Source of the DNA: an uncultured Lachnospiraceae bacterium
GTDB lineage: Bacteria > Bacillota > Clostridia > Lachnospirales > Lachnospiraceae
Length of the DNA stretch: 64,000 nucleotides
Reading direction: 5' to 3'
Assembly (NCBI GenBank): GCA_947177165.1
Contig: CAMWTP010000001.1
Coordinates: 124,001 to 188,000 of the forward strand
Shown here: in pieces, positions 47,449 through 57,427 of the stretch
How positions within the stretch are numbered: position 1 is the first letter of the stretch
Layout: each line of letters starts with the position of its first letter
Translations under genes and position numbers: made by a program
Notes under the pieces: generated by a model
The model's database searches: none
Seen by the model: only the letters and a program-made list of their open reading frames with translations
What the model was told of the DNA's origin: nothing

Positions 47449-48816
47449 TCACATACTTTTACAACGTCGCAATATAATATCATATATCCATGCAATTGGC
47501 TTCTCCATCTGTTTTCGAATTGATTCTATTATCAATGTTGCCATAATGGTACAGGTAAACGCACATACCATATCTGTAATAACCGCTTTCGCCCCCACTA
47601 AATCCTTATGAAAAAGAGCACTCCATATCATTCCTGAACGCCCCGCATGTCCAAGGTAGATTCCAAAAACACAGGATGCTATATATGAAATCACACTATT
47701 TTCATTCATTTTTAAATTGCAGAAAATCATAAACAATGATATAGATAATACAACCATTACAGTAGAATTCGGACTCCAAAAATATGTATTCTTCATTTTT
47801 ATCTGATTACTAATTCCATTTTCCGGCATAAAGACAATAAAAAGTAAAGTAAGTATCCATGTACAGATATGGATAAACAACCAATGGCAAAGTGTGCACT
47901 TTTCCCTGCATAGGCCATAAATTCTTATATATCCTGCAATGCAATATAAACTCAATATCCATATGAATCTATTGTAGAAAAGAAAAGACTCTGTATCATT
48001 ATGGATTATCCCAATAAATGTTGGCCATATAGAAAATGCTAGTAAAAGTATCAAATTAAGTTTAATATATTCCTTTTTCTCCAGTGTTTTCAATCCCTTA
48101 TTTATAAACGGTGTCAAAAAATACAAACAAAAATATGCCGAAGCATACCACCAGATTCTATAAGTAATCGGAAAAATTGTCTGCAGTGTTCTTCCCCAGT
48201 CAATCTCCAAAACACCCATTTTAACTGTTACTGTAGTCGAAAGTATGGAATAAAATATTACCTGAATCCACATCAAACAAATCTTTTTTGCCTTAAATGG
48301 TCTCTCCTGTTCTATCATAAAATATCCCGAGATCAGTGCAAATACATTGACTCCTAACTCTCCAAGCATCCAGATGACATCTATAATAACCTTATAGTTC
48401 CCCATACTGGAGTAATCCCACTTTCCATACACATAGTGAAATAATACAATCAATCCAATAGCTATAATTTTAAGCAAATCAAAATTGCTATTTCTTACTT
48501 TACTTGTTAAGTGAGAACTTAACTTTTTTGTTTTGTTACTCCCAAACTGTGCAAACACTAAAAGCATCAATCCCAAGACAAGTCCCAGTCCCATGTACTT
48601 CAGTCGGTACGATATTGTCATTTGTTCAAAATTAAGCGCTTTGACTCCTCTTGCATATGAAATTGAAAACGTGCATACATTAATTAAAAGAAAATGTAAA
48701 AGAAACATTCTCAGCACTCTATACTTTTTATGCCTCTTCGTATGTTGCGTATAATACATCTGTGTAGCTTCTACAAACAATGTAGGAATAAAGAACATAC
48801 TTATATTCAATAACAC
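47449..48816 (-). CDS. Acyltransferase family 3 membrane protein
   Basis: 455 residues with about ten to twelve membrane helices. Residues from about 105 on are acyltransferase-3-like: SNFDLLKIIAIGLIVLFHY begins the family domain with the conserved His, and NVFALISGYFMI follows. These enzymes O-acylate sugars using acyl-CoA. The N-terminal 95 residues are an extra module (ARGVKALNFEQMTISY) shared with the DUF6020-like protein. Two decayed copies of the C-terminal half lie at 57.4 and 61.3 kb. Confidence 0.87.
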   Translation of the reverse strand: MLLNISMFFIPTLFVEATQMYYTQHTKRHKKYRVLRMFLLHFLLINVCTFSISYARGVKALNFEQMTISYRLKYMGLGLVLGLMLLVFAQFGSNKTKKLSSHLTSKVRNSNFDLLKIIAIGLIVLFHYVYGKWDYSSMGNYKVIIDVIWMLGELGVNVFALISGYFMIEQERPFKAKKICLMWIQVIFYSILSTTVTVKMGVLEIDWGRTLQTIFPITYRIWWYASAYFCLYFLTPFINKGLKTLEKKEYIKLNLILLLAFSIWPTFIGIIHNDTESFLFYNRFIWILSLYCIAGYIRIYGLCREKCTLCHWLFIHICTWILTLLFIVFMPENGISNQIKMKNTYFWSPNSTVMVVLSISLFMIFCNLKMNENSVISYIASCVFGIYLGHAGRSGMIWSALFHKDLVGAKAVITDMVCAFTCTIMATLIIESIRKQMEKPIAWIYDIILRRCKSM

Positions 48817-48965
48817 TTCAATTTCCTCTCTATTATTTGAGTAGCATAATTAAATATTAATTTTAAATTCATGTCAATATTCCTGCAGCAACTTTTATGT
48901 AAGGATTCCATCTACATCTAATGCAATTAGTTTAAAAATAGTAAAACATACCATATTTATAACAC

Positions 48966-50597
48966 TCATACTTTATCATCTTTCATACAGATGTCACTTT
49001 TAATTTTTAACACGCTCGGTGTTATTAATTCCAAATCGTGTACACCTTTATATTTTTGTAAAAAATCATCCAATTTCTTTTGCCAGCGTAAATTAGTAGT
49101 TTGTATCTCTTCCAAAGTTCTTTCTATGATTAATGATTTATCATAATAATTATCTTCGAGATTATTTGTAAAGCCATCCATCCCAGCAATTGCAATATGC
49201 GAGACTCCAATCTCGTGCATAAGATACAACACTTTAAACATGCTGCTTTCTTTATCTTGCGCAGAACATAATCTTTGGGCTGAGACAACCAATTCCAATT
49301 CGTTATTCGTTGCGATATCCGAAGTAACGATAACTTTCTTGTTTTTCTCATAACAAAACGAGTAATATCTTTTCTTATTTCCAAAAAAAGATATGCTGTT
49401 TTGGTAATCAGAAATAAAATTAACGCTGATAATAAATGGATTGTTCTTTTCTATAAACAAATCAATTTCCTGTTTTCTGTCCTGTAATGATTTCCCGGGC
49501 GCAAGTATTAAAACAATACTTTTTTTAATCATTTTCTTTATTTCTGCCAGATCCAAAGAATCATCATATTCTTTAAAGCTGTACTCTGCACATAATTCAT
49601 CGATTTTATTATATGGATACCGTTGTCTTTCTGTATCTGATAACATCGCTAAAATATTTTTTATATCATTCGTAGTAAAACTATATTTATCCAATAGATA
49701 CATAATATTATTGGGATGCGATTTATATATCCCCGCCATAAAAGAAGCCGGGGAGTAACCCCAATGCTTTTTTTCATAAATGTCATACAATTCCAAATCA
49801 ATAATCTCTAATATTTTTTCCAAATCATATGGGTATCCCTTTTTTCTCGCCAAAAAATCAACAACTAACTCTGTATTTGTATTTCCTGCACCCTTACCCA
49901 TTCCTCTCAATGTGGAATCAATAATAATATTTCTTACACCATTACTTAACTTGATTACTTCCTGCGCAAAAGAAAAAGACAGTTGCAAATTATTATGCGA
50001 ATGAAAATCAATTGCAATCTGCGCATTCAGATTATGGTCGGTCAGACTATATATACGCTGCACGTCATCAATATACATAGCTCCATATGTATCAACAATT
50101 CCAAAACTATATGGTTCAATCTCATTTATAAGTTCTATTAATTGTAAAAGCTGCAAGTCTGTGTAACTTAATGAATTTACTCCCTGCAAAAATAATTTAT
50201 ATCCTTTCCTTTTAATCAACTTAACATCATGGATTAATTCTTTTAAGGAATTTTCAAAATCATTTTTAGTAAAACCAAATCTAATACCATCAATTGAAGT
50301 TCCATCATTATTCTCTAATCTATTAATATCAAACATCCCAAAATCAACAAATGCTACATACAATGACCTTCGTTCTTTAGGCAACAATGGTTTAATTTGC
50401 TGGGTATCTGTAAAAAATGTACTATTTCCCATATACGTAGTATTTTTTGCATCCCTAAGGAATCCTACTTCGATTATGTCTATATTGGCCTGCTGAAGAG
50501 AATATATAATGCGTTTACTCTGTGTATCCGGAAATTCACAATTAATGATTCTTCCCCCATCTCGCAATGTACAATCAAGAATCTTAATATTATTCAT
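48966..50597 (-). CDS. HMGL-family aldolase with extra C-terminal domain
   Basis: 543 residues. The N-terminal 300 residues are a DRE-TIM metallolyase barrel: LDCTLRDGG at residue 8 (Arg/Asp catalytic pair), IEVGFLRD near 42, and the metal histidines in AIDFHSHNN near 200. The closest described enzymes are 4-hydroxy-2-oxovalerate aldolases, which join pyruvate to an aldehyde. From about 350 on is a separate domain (LILAPGKSLQDRK) that resembles DUF115-type proteins. It overlaps the cytidylyltransferase gene by 8 bases. The aldolase role is firm at family level; the substrate is inferred from its neighbours. Confidence 0.82.
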   Translation of the reverse strand: MNNIKILDCTLRDGGRIINCEFPDTQSKRIIYSLQQANIDIIEVGFLRDAKNTTYMGNSTFFTDTQQIKPLLPKERRSLYVAFVDFGMFDINRLENNDGTSIDGIRFGFTKNDFENSLKELIHDVKLIKRKGYKLFLQGVNSLSYTDLQLLQLIELINEIEPYSFGIVDTYGAMYIDDVQRIYSLTDHNLNAQIAIDFHSHNNLQLSFSFAQEVIKLSNGVRNIIIDSTLRGMGKGAGNTNTELVVDFLARKKGYPYDLEKILEIIDLELYDIYEKKHWGYSPASFMAGIYKSHPNNIMYLLDKYSFTTNDIKNILAMLSDTERQRYPYNKIDELCAEYSFKEYDDSLDLAEIKKMIKKSIVLILAPGKSLQDRKQEIDLFIEKNNPFIISVNFISDYQNSISFFGNKKRYYSFCYEKNKKVIVTSDIATNNELELVVSAQRLCSAQDKESSMFKVLYLMHEIGVSHIAIAGMDGFTNNLEDNYYDKSLIIERTLEEIQTTNLRWQKKLDDFLQKYKGVHDLELITPSVLKIKSDICMKDDKV

Positions 50598-51255
50598 GGT
50601 CGCTCATCTCATCTTTCAAAAATGTTTGATACATTGTTTCAGCAATCATAAAATCTTCTGGATAGTCAATGTCTATCGCTTCAATTGGGCTAATTTCTAT
50701 AAAATATGGATTTTTACCATAACGCGAATGCATCTGTGTGAACACTTCCCGTTTATAAATGCACAGATTCATATCAATAAACATAGGCTCTATATCTTGA
50801 TTTCTGAACATTTTGGTTCTGGTAAAATTAAACGGTTCTTTTTTATACCACAAAGGCTTATTTAAACGCTGAACCGTGTGCGCAGAATCATGAGCATCCC
50901 CCAATACTTTATTCAATCCGAGCTCAATACTCTCCTTTTTAACAAAAGGATTGGTAACATGTGCATTCACATAGACGTCTGCAACAACATCATTTAAGAA
51001 TGATTCAACAATCTCATAATGACCAACCATTGCCCCGTCAAGTTTTTCTGAACGTTTCAAAAATTTTACATTTTCCGGTAAATATGGAACAATTGCTTCA
51101 TTAGAACAATATACATAAATCTCATCTATTAAATCAATTTGTGTCAACGTATGCAACATATAATGGCACAGAGGTCTGCCGCCTAACAATTTCGTATTTT
51201 TTCCCGGCAGCCTCTGATTATTTAATTTAATTGGAACCCATGCTACAACCTTCAT
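50590..51255 (-). CDS. CMP-sugar-type cytidylyltransferase
   Basis: 221 residues of the acylneuraminate/Kdo cytidylyltransferase type. The N-terminal nucleotide loop is IKLNNQRLPGKNTKLLGGRP (the usual R-x-x-SKRLPGKN form), with YVYCSN near 48 and VNAHVTNPF near 95. IDIDYPEDFMIAE near the C-terminus matches the metal-binding DIDYPED signature. These enzymes couple CTP to alpha-keto sugar acids. No sialic acid synthase (NeuB) is in the window, so the keto acid may come from the coupled aldolase. Confidence 0.87.
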   Translation of the reverse strand: MKVVAWVPIKLNNQRLPGKNTKLLGGRPLCHYMLHTLTQIDLIDEIYVYCSNEAIVPYLPENVKFLKRSEKLDGAMVGHYEIVESFLNDVVADVYVNAHVTNPFVKKESIELGLNKVLGDAHDSAHTVQRLNKPLWYKKEPFNFTRTKMFRNQDIEPMFIDMNLCIYKREVFTQMHSRYGKNPYFIEISPIEAIDIDYPEDFMIAETMYQTFLKDEMSDHE

Positions 51256-51268
51256 ATTCTATATTCCC

Positions 51269-54200
51269 CTACTCTACAATCATATTTTCAATATACGCAA
51301 CTGCTTCTTCTATTGGACGGCCATATCTGACAGAGCGGACAGATAAATCATCAAAAAAATAATACTTATTTATTTGTGCTATGTGTCGTTTAAATGAATC
51401 CTTTTGCGTTTTCGAAAAACCATGTTTTAATGCTTCCTTTATTTTCGGTTCAATTGAGTTAATTGAATCCGCTTCATAACAACAGCCTTTTCCCCTTAAT
51501 GGTGTGTATGCCAATTCAACAAGTACTTTTCCACGTGTAAGTGCAATATACGCGACTCCCGAAATCATGCAGACTACAACATCTGCAATATCAATTAATT
51601 CATTTATATCTACATCCTTTATGTAATATACATTTTGTGGTATCTTAAAACCAGAATTCGATCGATCAATTTTATCCATAAGCGGATGCGGTTTGTAAAT
51701 TAGATTCCATCCATTCTTTTTGGACAACTTTGAAAGATATCTCATAGCTGCACCAGATGTTTCGAATGTAGGACTATAAAGTTCTTTGGATATATCATCT
51801 TGTGGAAAAGCAGGATTCTCACAGTCAAATGCTCCAACTAACAAAACATTTGGCTTTTGCCTATCCAGACTTTTTTTCAGAATCTCCAGTGTATTATTTA
51901 TTGGCTGTGAATACCGGTTTAGCCCCGTATTCCTTAAAAAATCAATAACTTTTTCAGCCTGCGCAATCTCCTCCATATCCACAGGCAAAGTATTAAATAT
52001 ATCAGAATCCGCATTAATCAGATCTTCCCCATATCCATTTGGGGATAACATAATCGTTCCCTCCAAAAATCCTCTTTCTACCGAGATTACCGGAATCCCC
52101 TTTCGCTTTGCAATTTGACCAGGAACAACGGAATTATTCCCCCAATTATTCCATACCATTAATACTTTAGGTTTCATTTTTTCTATTAAAACACTAAAAT
52201 ATCGTTCTGTTTCATATGCCAATACCATTGCAATACTCTCACTATATCCACTTAATACTCGGCGCCTTGTTAAATCGATAAGATACTTTTTACTTTTCAC
52301 CTCTTTTATTATTGTTTCCGGTACTTTTATTTTTTTATCCTGTCCATCGAATCCCCAAAAATTAAACATATATGGTCCTTCAATACATGGAAAGTCAAAC
52401 CATGTCGGCACTTTTAGAAATCCTGATGCAACAAAAACAAATCGCAATTTAGTACTTAAGTGTGATATCTGATTAAAAAACTTACCAACTTCTCGCGGTG
52501 AACCACCTACAAAAATAGAGTTTATCCCGCCACAATCAAGTGTGTTTATAAAATTGATATGCCTGTCTATCTGTTTTTGTATTTTATCTAAAGATATGAC
52601 TGTTTCTAAGGGATCTCCTATGATATTCCTGTAAAGAGTTCGTGCGGGCAACAGAATTCCCATTTTTTCCGCAGTCACATATCCAGTATGACGAATGTAA
52701 TCCCACATCGTTTTTTTCTTTTCAGTTACTGCACCAAATTTTCTATTGTACCAGTTTATAAAAACATTCTCATCTATAGGTGCAAGAATGGATCTTCCCG
52801 GATGTATAGTTGTTATTAGTTGAGCATCCTTTTTATCCGGATTCTCCAACATCTCTATAGCAAAATCAAATATTCCATGTCTGTCAATAACTAAATATGG
52901 TAAATATTCCGTAAAAATCCTGGTAAATGTATCTGTATAAAATGTAATCGCATTCTGCATTTGCTCAACAAGTTTATCTGTATTTATTATTATTTCATTT
53001 TTGGGCAATACATCCAATATTACTGAACATGTTCCATCTTTGTTTTCTTGGATTCCTGCAAAACCAGGATTTCTATCTGAAATAGTAATTTCAATTAATT
53101 GCGCCCAAATCCGCCCCATTTTATTAATATAATATTTTCCATATTCCCAGTATGCTTTTACAGGAGTATCCAAATCCTCTAATTTTGCTTTTGGAGTATC
53201 ATAAACTTCTGTTGTAATACAGCATAAATCAATATCAAAATATTTTTGCAGAAATCTCGAAGACTTACCTCGTGGTGATCTATCAAACAACGCTGTCTTT
53301 TTGTTTCTATCAATATTGGAAAGAATGTATTGTCGATAGAGCTTAATCTTGCTATTTGCATTCATGATAAAATATGGCTCTAATTCATTCAAGAAAACTC
53401 TATATTTTTCGAACTTACCAATTATATCATTTTTGCTTAAAAATCCATGCTTAAAAAAAATATTCATTATTTCATTATATTGATCTGGATCTGTACAAAG
53501 TAATCTTTTCTTAATAAAGTAGTCAACTGTCAACTTTTCATCCAATGGATTATCCGCAAAAGAATTAAAGAAACCATTCCTGTCTAATGCATTAAAAGGC
53601 AGTCGTAAATCCCGTCCCATATAAATGCGGGCAATCTCTATGGGGCGATCTGAAAAACAAGGACGCATTATCTGCAACAATTGCAGCGGCAAATACCCAT
53701 CCCGCCACACCATTAATAATTGTTCAATCTTATTTTTTTCAATATTTTCGATCATCCATTTCGTGAACCCTACCATCAGCGGCGCAAACCAATAGCCCAT
53801 TAAAACTATGTCACCATTAAAAAAAGTATTCTTGTCAAAATCTGCAAAAGGATCATCAAAATATAAATTGGCCATGATTCCATATAGCATCGCATTATTT
53901 GAATTCATCACGTCCTGAAGTATATAAGAGTGTACTTGCTTTAACTTGTCGCATTGATTCCATACATCAACAGATTTTGGTAAATGCATTGCAAACATAC
54001 CTGATGCCATGGCACAATCAACATCAGCCCTTTTATTGTCTCCAATATGTAATATTTCCTGCGATTTAATATTCTGCATTCTAATATCTGATAACACAAA
54101 CTGATACATCATCTTTGAACTTTTTAATAATCCTGTCTCGGAAGATACATAAATATGCGTATGTGCATCATATCCGTTTTTTTTCAAGCACTTATCTAAA

Positions 54201-54655
54201 AAATTGCTCGATAAATACATATCGGATATAATAATTATTTCCTTTCCAGCGCTTTTCGCTTTTTCATACAAATACTGAGCTGATTTTCGTGCATACAGCA
54301 ACGTATATTCAATTTTCATCTCCTCGCTTTTTATGCGTTCCGTTTCTTCTTCTGTTGTTCCAAACATATATGCATAAGTATTATAAATATCATCTAATGT
54401 AATATCCTGCACATACAACGTATTATCTTTACGTGCCTTAGCTTCCGCTGCAACACGCATATTATGATAATTAGGTATGTCCAATTTATTTTCAAGCAGC
54501 CGAAAAACATCTACCGGTGTAAGCACTGGCCGAAATAACAATGTATCAAAAATATCAAAACTCACTACTTTGATTGTGGGATCTAGTATTTTTTCTACAA
54601 TCTTATTTATTCCTTCCGAATAAAATACCGCATTCTTTTTTATTTCATTTTCCAC
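51269..54655 (-). CDS. HAD domain fused to a KpsS-like capsule glycosyltransferase
   Basis: 1128 residues from a GTG at 54653-54655 with AGGAG upstream; the longer frame (start 54739) reads through the relics of another gene. Residues about 25-245 are a COG5610-like HAD domain (VSFDIFDTLLF, IISDMYLSS, LHIGDNKRAD). The middle has LMVWRDGYLPL. Residues about 740-1090 look like Capsule_synth/KpsS transferases: PVISVERGFLEGTIMLSPNG and WNLIYKPHPLMD. KpsS/KpsC proteins transfer Kdo from CMP-Kdo, so a CMP-keto acid donor is a reasonable inference. First gene of the cluster. Confidence 0.78.
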   Translation of the reverse strand: MENEIKKNAVFYSEGINKIVEKILDPTIKVVSFDIFDTLLFRPVLTPVDVFRLLENKLDIPNYHNMRVAAEAKARKDNTLYVQDITLDDIYNTYAYMFGTTEEETERIKSEEMKIEYTLLYARKSAQYLYEKAKSAGKEIIIISDMYLSSNFLDKCLKKNGYDAHTHIYVSSETGLLKSSKMMYQFVLSDIRMQNIKSQEILHIGDNKRADVDCAMASGMFAMHLPKSVDVWNQCDKLKQVHSYILQDVMNSNNAMLYGIMANLYFDDPFADFDKNTFFNGDIVLMGYWFAPLMVGFTKWMIENIEKNKIEQLLMVWRDGYLPLQLLQIMRPCFSDRPIEIARIYMGRDLRLPFNALDRNGFFNSFADNPLDEKLTVDYFIKKRLLCTDPDQYNEIMNIFFKHGFLSKNDIIGKFEKYRVFLNELEPYFIMNANSKIKLYRQYILSNIDRNKKTALFDRSPRGKSSRFLQKYFDIDLCCITTEVYDTPKAKLEDLDTPVKAYWEYGKYYINKMGRIWAQLIEITISDRNPGFAGIQENKDGTCSVILDVLPKNEIIINTDKLVEQMQNAITFYTDTFTRIFTEYLPYLVIDRHGIFDFAIEMLENPDKKDAQLITTIHPGRSILAPIDENVFINWYNRKFGAVTEKKKTMWDYIRHTGYVTAEKMGILLPARTLYRNIIGDPLETVISLDKIQKQIDRHINFINTLDCGGINSIFVGGSPREVGKFFNQISHLSTKLRFVFVASGFLKVPTWFDFPCIEGPYMFNFWGFDGQDKKIKVPETIIKEVKSKKYLIDLTRRRVLSGYSESIAMVLAYETERYFSVLIEKMKPKVLMVWNNWGNNSVVPGQIAKRKGIPVISVERGFLEGTIMLSPNGYGEDLINADSDIFNTLPVDMEEIAQAEKVIDFLRNTGLNRYSQPINNTLEILKKSLDRQKPNVLLVGAFDCENPAFPQDDISKELYSPTFETSGAAMRYLSKLSKKNGWNLIYKPHPLMDKIDRSNSGFKIPQNVYYIKDVDINELIDIADVVVCMISGVAYIALTRGKVLVELAYTPLRGKGCCYEADSINSIEPKIKEALKHGFSKTQKDSFKRHIAQINKYYFFDDLSVRSVRYGRPIEEAVAYIENMIVE

Positions 54656-54690
54656 TATATATTGCTCCTTATCGTTATCTTGTGTTCTTC

Positions 54691-54985
54691 CTAAAACCCA
54701 TTCCCTGCATTCGGCTTTTCGTAATTGCAAATTAACCACTTGGTTATTCTATGCGGTAACTGCGTTTAAATAGTAAAATGGGCGATAGACATCCCCCACA
54801 CAATTTACATTATAATATTTAATGTCACCCTGCCCGTATTTTTACACAATATGAAGTCCTTTCCGCCTTGGTTTACATTGTATGATCACAGAACAATACC
54901 CTGTGTATCAAATGTAACAAAATCATGTTCTGTAAACTTATGTAATATACTTTATATTTTAGTATTTTGATTTGCATGCATCGAA
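54691..54985 (-). pseudogene. 3' relics of a second copy of the 599-residue HAD-like gene
   Basis: The minus strand still reads YEKPNAGNGF then stop (stop at 54691-54693), like the end of the intact gene at 45.6 kb. Further upstream it reads DIKYYNVNCVGDVYRPFYYL followed by NAVTA-stop-NNQVVN, and then sequences matching the intact gene's early region (near 47.05 kb). Large internal deletions separate the pieces. It overlaps the false N-terminal extension of the next gene. Confidence 0.8.
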
Positions 54986-55494
54986 TATTTCTACTATTTA
55001 AGACTGATTGTGATTGTGTTTTTGTACTATATCTTCATGTTCTCATGGAACATTTTTTGTTATTATAATATACGCTCTCGCGTTTTTCAACTAATTTCAC
55101 ATTTTTGTGAGATTATTTGTGCATTATAACCAATTTTTACCCATGCTTTTTATCTAATTGGTACTAAGATTTTTCTGCTTTATTCCCTATGCACCAGATC
55201 GTTTTTGAAAAATGCTTTCTGTCAGATATTCGTCATAATTTGTGAGAGATTTGTACCAAATTAAAAGCAAAAATATCATCAAATTCAACAATAATGCAAA
55301 AATCCAAAAAATTAGGGAAATACACTGAATAATCAGTTATTTCCCCGCTTTTTTCACATACAATTTGTAAATTATTGATTCTTCTCTTAATTCCCTACAC
55401 ACTCTCTCCGCCGCTGTTCAACATCATTCTGTGAGCATATTAGTACGTACAGGTACATACTATCCCCATTTACGGGAAGTCAGTTGCCTAATCA
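54986..55494. other. AT-rich gene-free stretch upstream of the trio
   Basis: Besides the promoter at 55062-55090 there is a palindromic spot TAGTACGTACAGGTACATAC near 55441, and otherwise no gene, repeat or RNA that I can recognise. Confidence 0.4.
55062..55090 (-). promoter_or_regulatory. Promoter of the glycosyltransferase-cytidylyltransferase-aldolase operon
   Basis: TTGAAA (55085-55090), 17-base spacer ending GTATAT, TATAAT (55062-55067), then AAC. It is near-identical in layout to the promoter at 60841-60869. The leader to the GTG start would be about 400 bases and includes the pseudogene relics. Confidence 0.65.
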
Positions 55495-56234
55495 TCAGAC
55501 CATCTCTAAAATCCCGGCTGTCTTCTCAAAATCCTCTATGGATTCTGCTCTCGCCGCAAGCTTGACCCATCTTCCGAGAACTTCCAAATCTGTCTGCTCC
55601 ATAATCAGTTTTCGCAGCTCTGACGATGGCTCACCGATATCCTTTAAAAATTCAATTGTATCTTCTGCCTTGCTCTCTGCTTTTCCTTCCGCTTTTCCTT
55701 CTGCTTTTCCTTCCATTCTGCCAACAAGTCTCTGGTCTTCCCACGCCTTACACATATCTGTATTCCTTTCCTTTTTATTCACCGGAACTTTCAGCCCCGT
55801 GAATGTATTAATTGCTGAAACCGCCTCGTTTTCCAGGTTCCTGAACCTTGGATTTCCGCCCAGTACTTCCCCCATTTTCTCCCTGTCGCCAGATGCCTTT
55901 ACGACTTCCAGTACTTCCCGCAACGATGTGCGGAATCTCCGAAAATCCGTTATCTCGTATGGAACGATTAGATGTAAATGGTAATTATCCACGTACTTCA
56001 ATATATGCGGATCAGATACTGTAAACATCTCATGCAGGCTCCTCGGTGCATCCCATTCGTCCGCTCCCCAGTACACAGTTAATGTAATTACCGGGGTTAA
56101 CTTATCTTCTTTTCGGAATCCTGAAATAAACTCTTAATCACCTGCCTGCCCTAAAACAGGTAGTAATTAAACAGATCTGCAAATCTCTCATTGTTGGATA
56201 GAAATTCTTTTGCCTTTGCGTCTTTTGCGCCCAT
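55495..56234 (-). pseudogene. Rpn-family nuclease/transposase gene, broken
   Basis: Begins with an intact start (AGAGGTC, then ATG at 56232-56234) and MGAKDAKAKEFLSNNERFAD, stops at TAG after NYYLF, and after a deletion resumes as EFISGFRKEDKLTPVITLTV. It ends with a MEGKAEGKAEGKAESKAE repeat and a C-terminal helical region. The start belongs to the Rpn (PD-(D/E)XK) family. Nonsense codon plus internal deletion make it non-functional, although the 193-codon C-terminal frame is open. Confidence 0.8.
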
Positions 56235-56306
56235 ATATGACCTCTTTTCATTGGTTAATTTCAGGTAAAAATGATTGATGCATGTTATATCCCATTGTTC
56301 AAACAT

Positions 56307-57283
56307 TTAAAGCGAAATTTTTTTCCGCAGCATCTCCACGTCAGCCTGCGTATAACCTGACACCAGTGATGTAATTTCCTCGACAGAATAATTCTTTTTA
56401 ATCATTTCAATCGCAATCTGCTGCTGTAGCGCACTCAATGCCTGATGCTTCTCTTTCTCCGCCTGACGTTTTACCTCTTCTACTTCCTGGCGCTTCTCCT
56501 CCTCGAAAATCTGTGCTACCTGCGTCACTTCGATCGCCCTCCTTATCCGGTTCGCTGTTTCCATGTCAATAATCTTGTCCGTAAATACGAGTATTCCTGC
56601 CAGTGCAAAAATCTGTTGTTCCCTGTTCTGAATCTTTGCTGCCAAATCCACTATTTCCCGCAGTTTCTTCTGTTTTTCTTCTTTTTTGTGGTATGACAAT
56701 GGCAGAACAATAAACTCCATCAATTCCTCATCGCTCAGCAGCTGGTTTTTCTCCACTTTTCCCTTTAGCTGATCGAAAATTTCCTCGGAATCCAACTCTG
56801 CCAGGAATGCGGTCTCTATATTCATCTTTACCGCTCCCATATCGTACTGAGCTGATACACGGCTGCGTTTTATATCACCCGTGTAGATTAAATCATGCGT
56901 ACTATAGGACACTTTTGTTTGTCCTGCTGGTATCGGTTTGCAATCCCAGTCAGATAATTCAGATATTTTACCTTATCTTCCTCATCGTACTCACTCTCGT
57001 AATCCACAAGTGCTACTGTTCCATCCGCAAGTTCGAACAGGTTATCAAGACGGAGCTCGTTCGCCTTCACTGTAGGAATGTTCGTCGGAAATACCTGATT
57101 TATTTCTGGCAGATTTAAACCATATACACGGAATGTTTTCCCTTTAAAATTTTCCGCCAGAAATTTGCCTGTGATATCTTTATTCTGGTAAGCGATCTGT
57201 CTCTTTTCTTTATTCTGATTCAGCGACTCTTCTTTTAATGCGACACGTCGAATACTGTCTTCTGCCTTTGTTCCTTCTGACAT
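56307..57283 (-). pseudogene. Second Rpn/YhgA-like gene with a frameshift
   Basis: Two overlapping frames. The first (57283-56888) holds the N-terminal and catalytic part (ITGKFLAENFKGKTFRVYG, LADGTVALVDYESEYD), ending KCPIVRMI-stop. The second (56912-56307) continues with LIYTGDIKRSRVSAQYDMGA and the coiled C-terminus. A single-base shift after VRMI would rejoin them to about 325 residues. It could have been active until recently, as the rest is undamaged. Confidence 0.8.
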
Positions 57284-57427
57284 TCATCCCTCTCCTTCAG
57301 AGAGGCAAGTATTAGTCCTTTTTACAATAATCATTTATGAAACATATGTTCAAGAACTATTGTAGGTTATTCATTGGAAAATGTCAAGAAATATTTGCAA
57401 AAATATGTTCGCATTATAATATACGGG

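Noticed and set aside
54656-54739. N-terminal 28-codon extension of the HAD/KpsS-like gene
   Set aside because: It runs through relics of another gene in a different frame and lacks a ribosome binding site, while the GTG at 54655 has one.
55680-55730. Tandem repeat element
   Set aside because: It encodes the GKAE units of the broken Rpn protein, a normal feature of that family.
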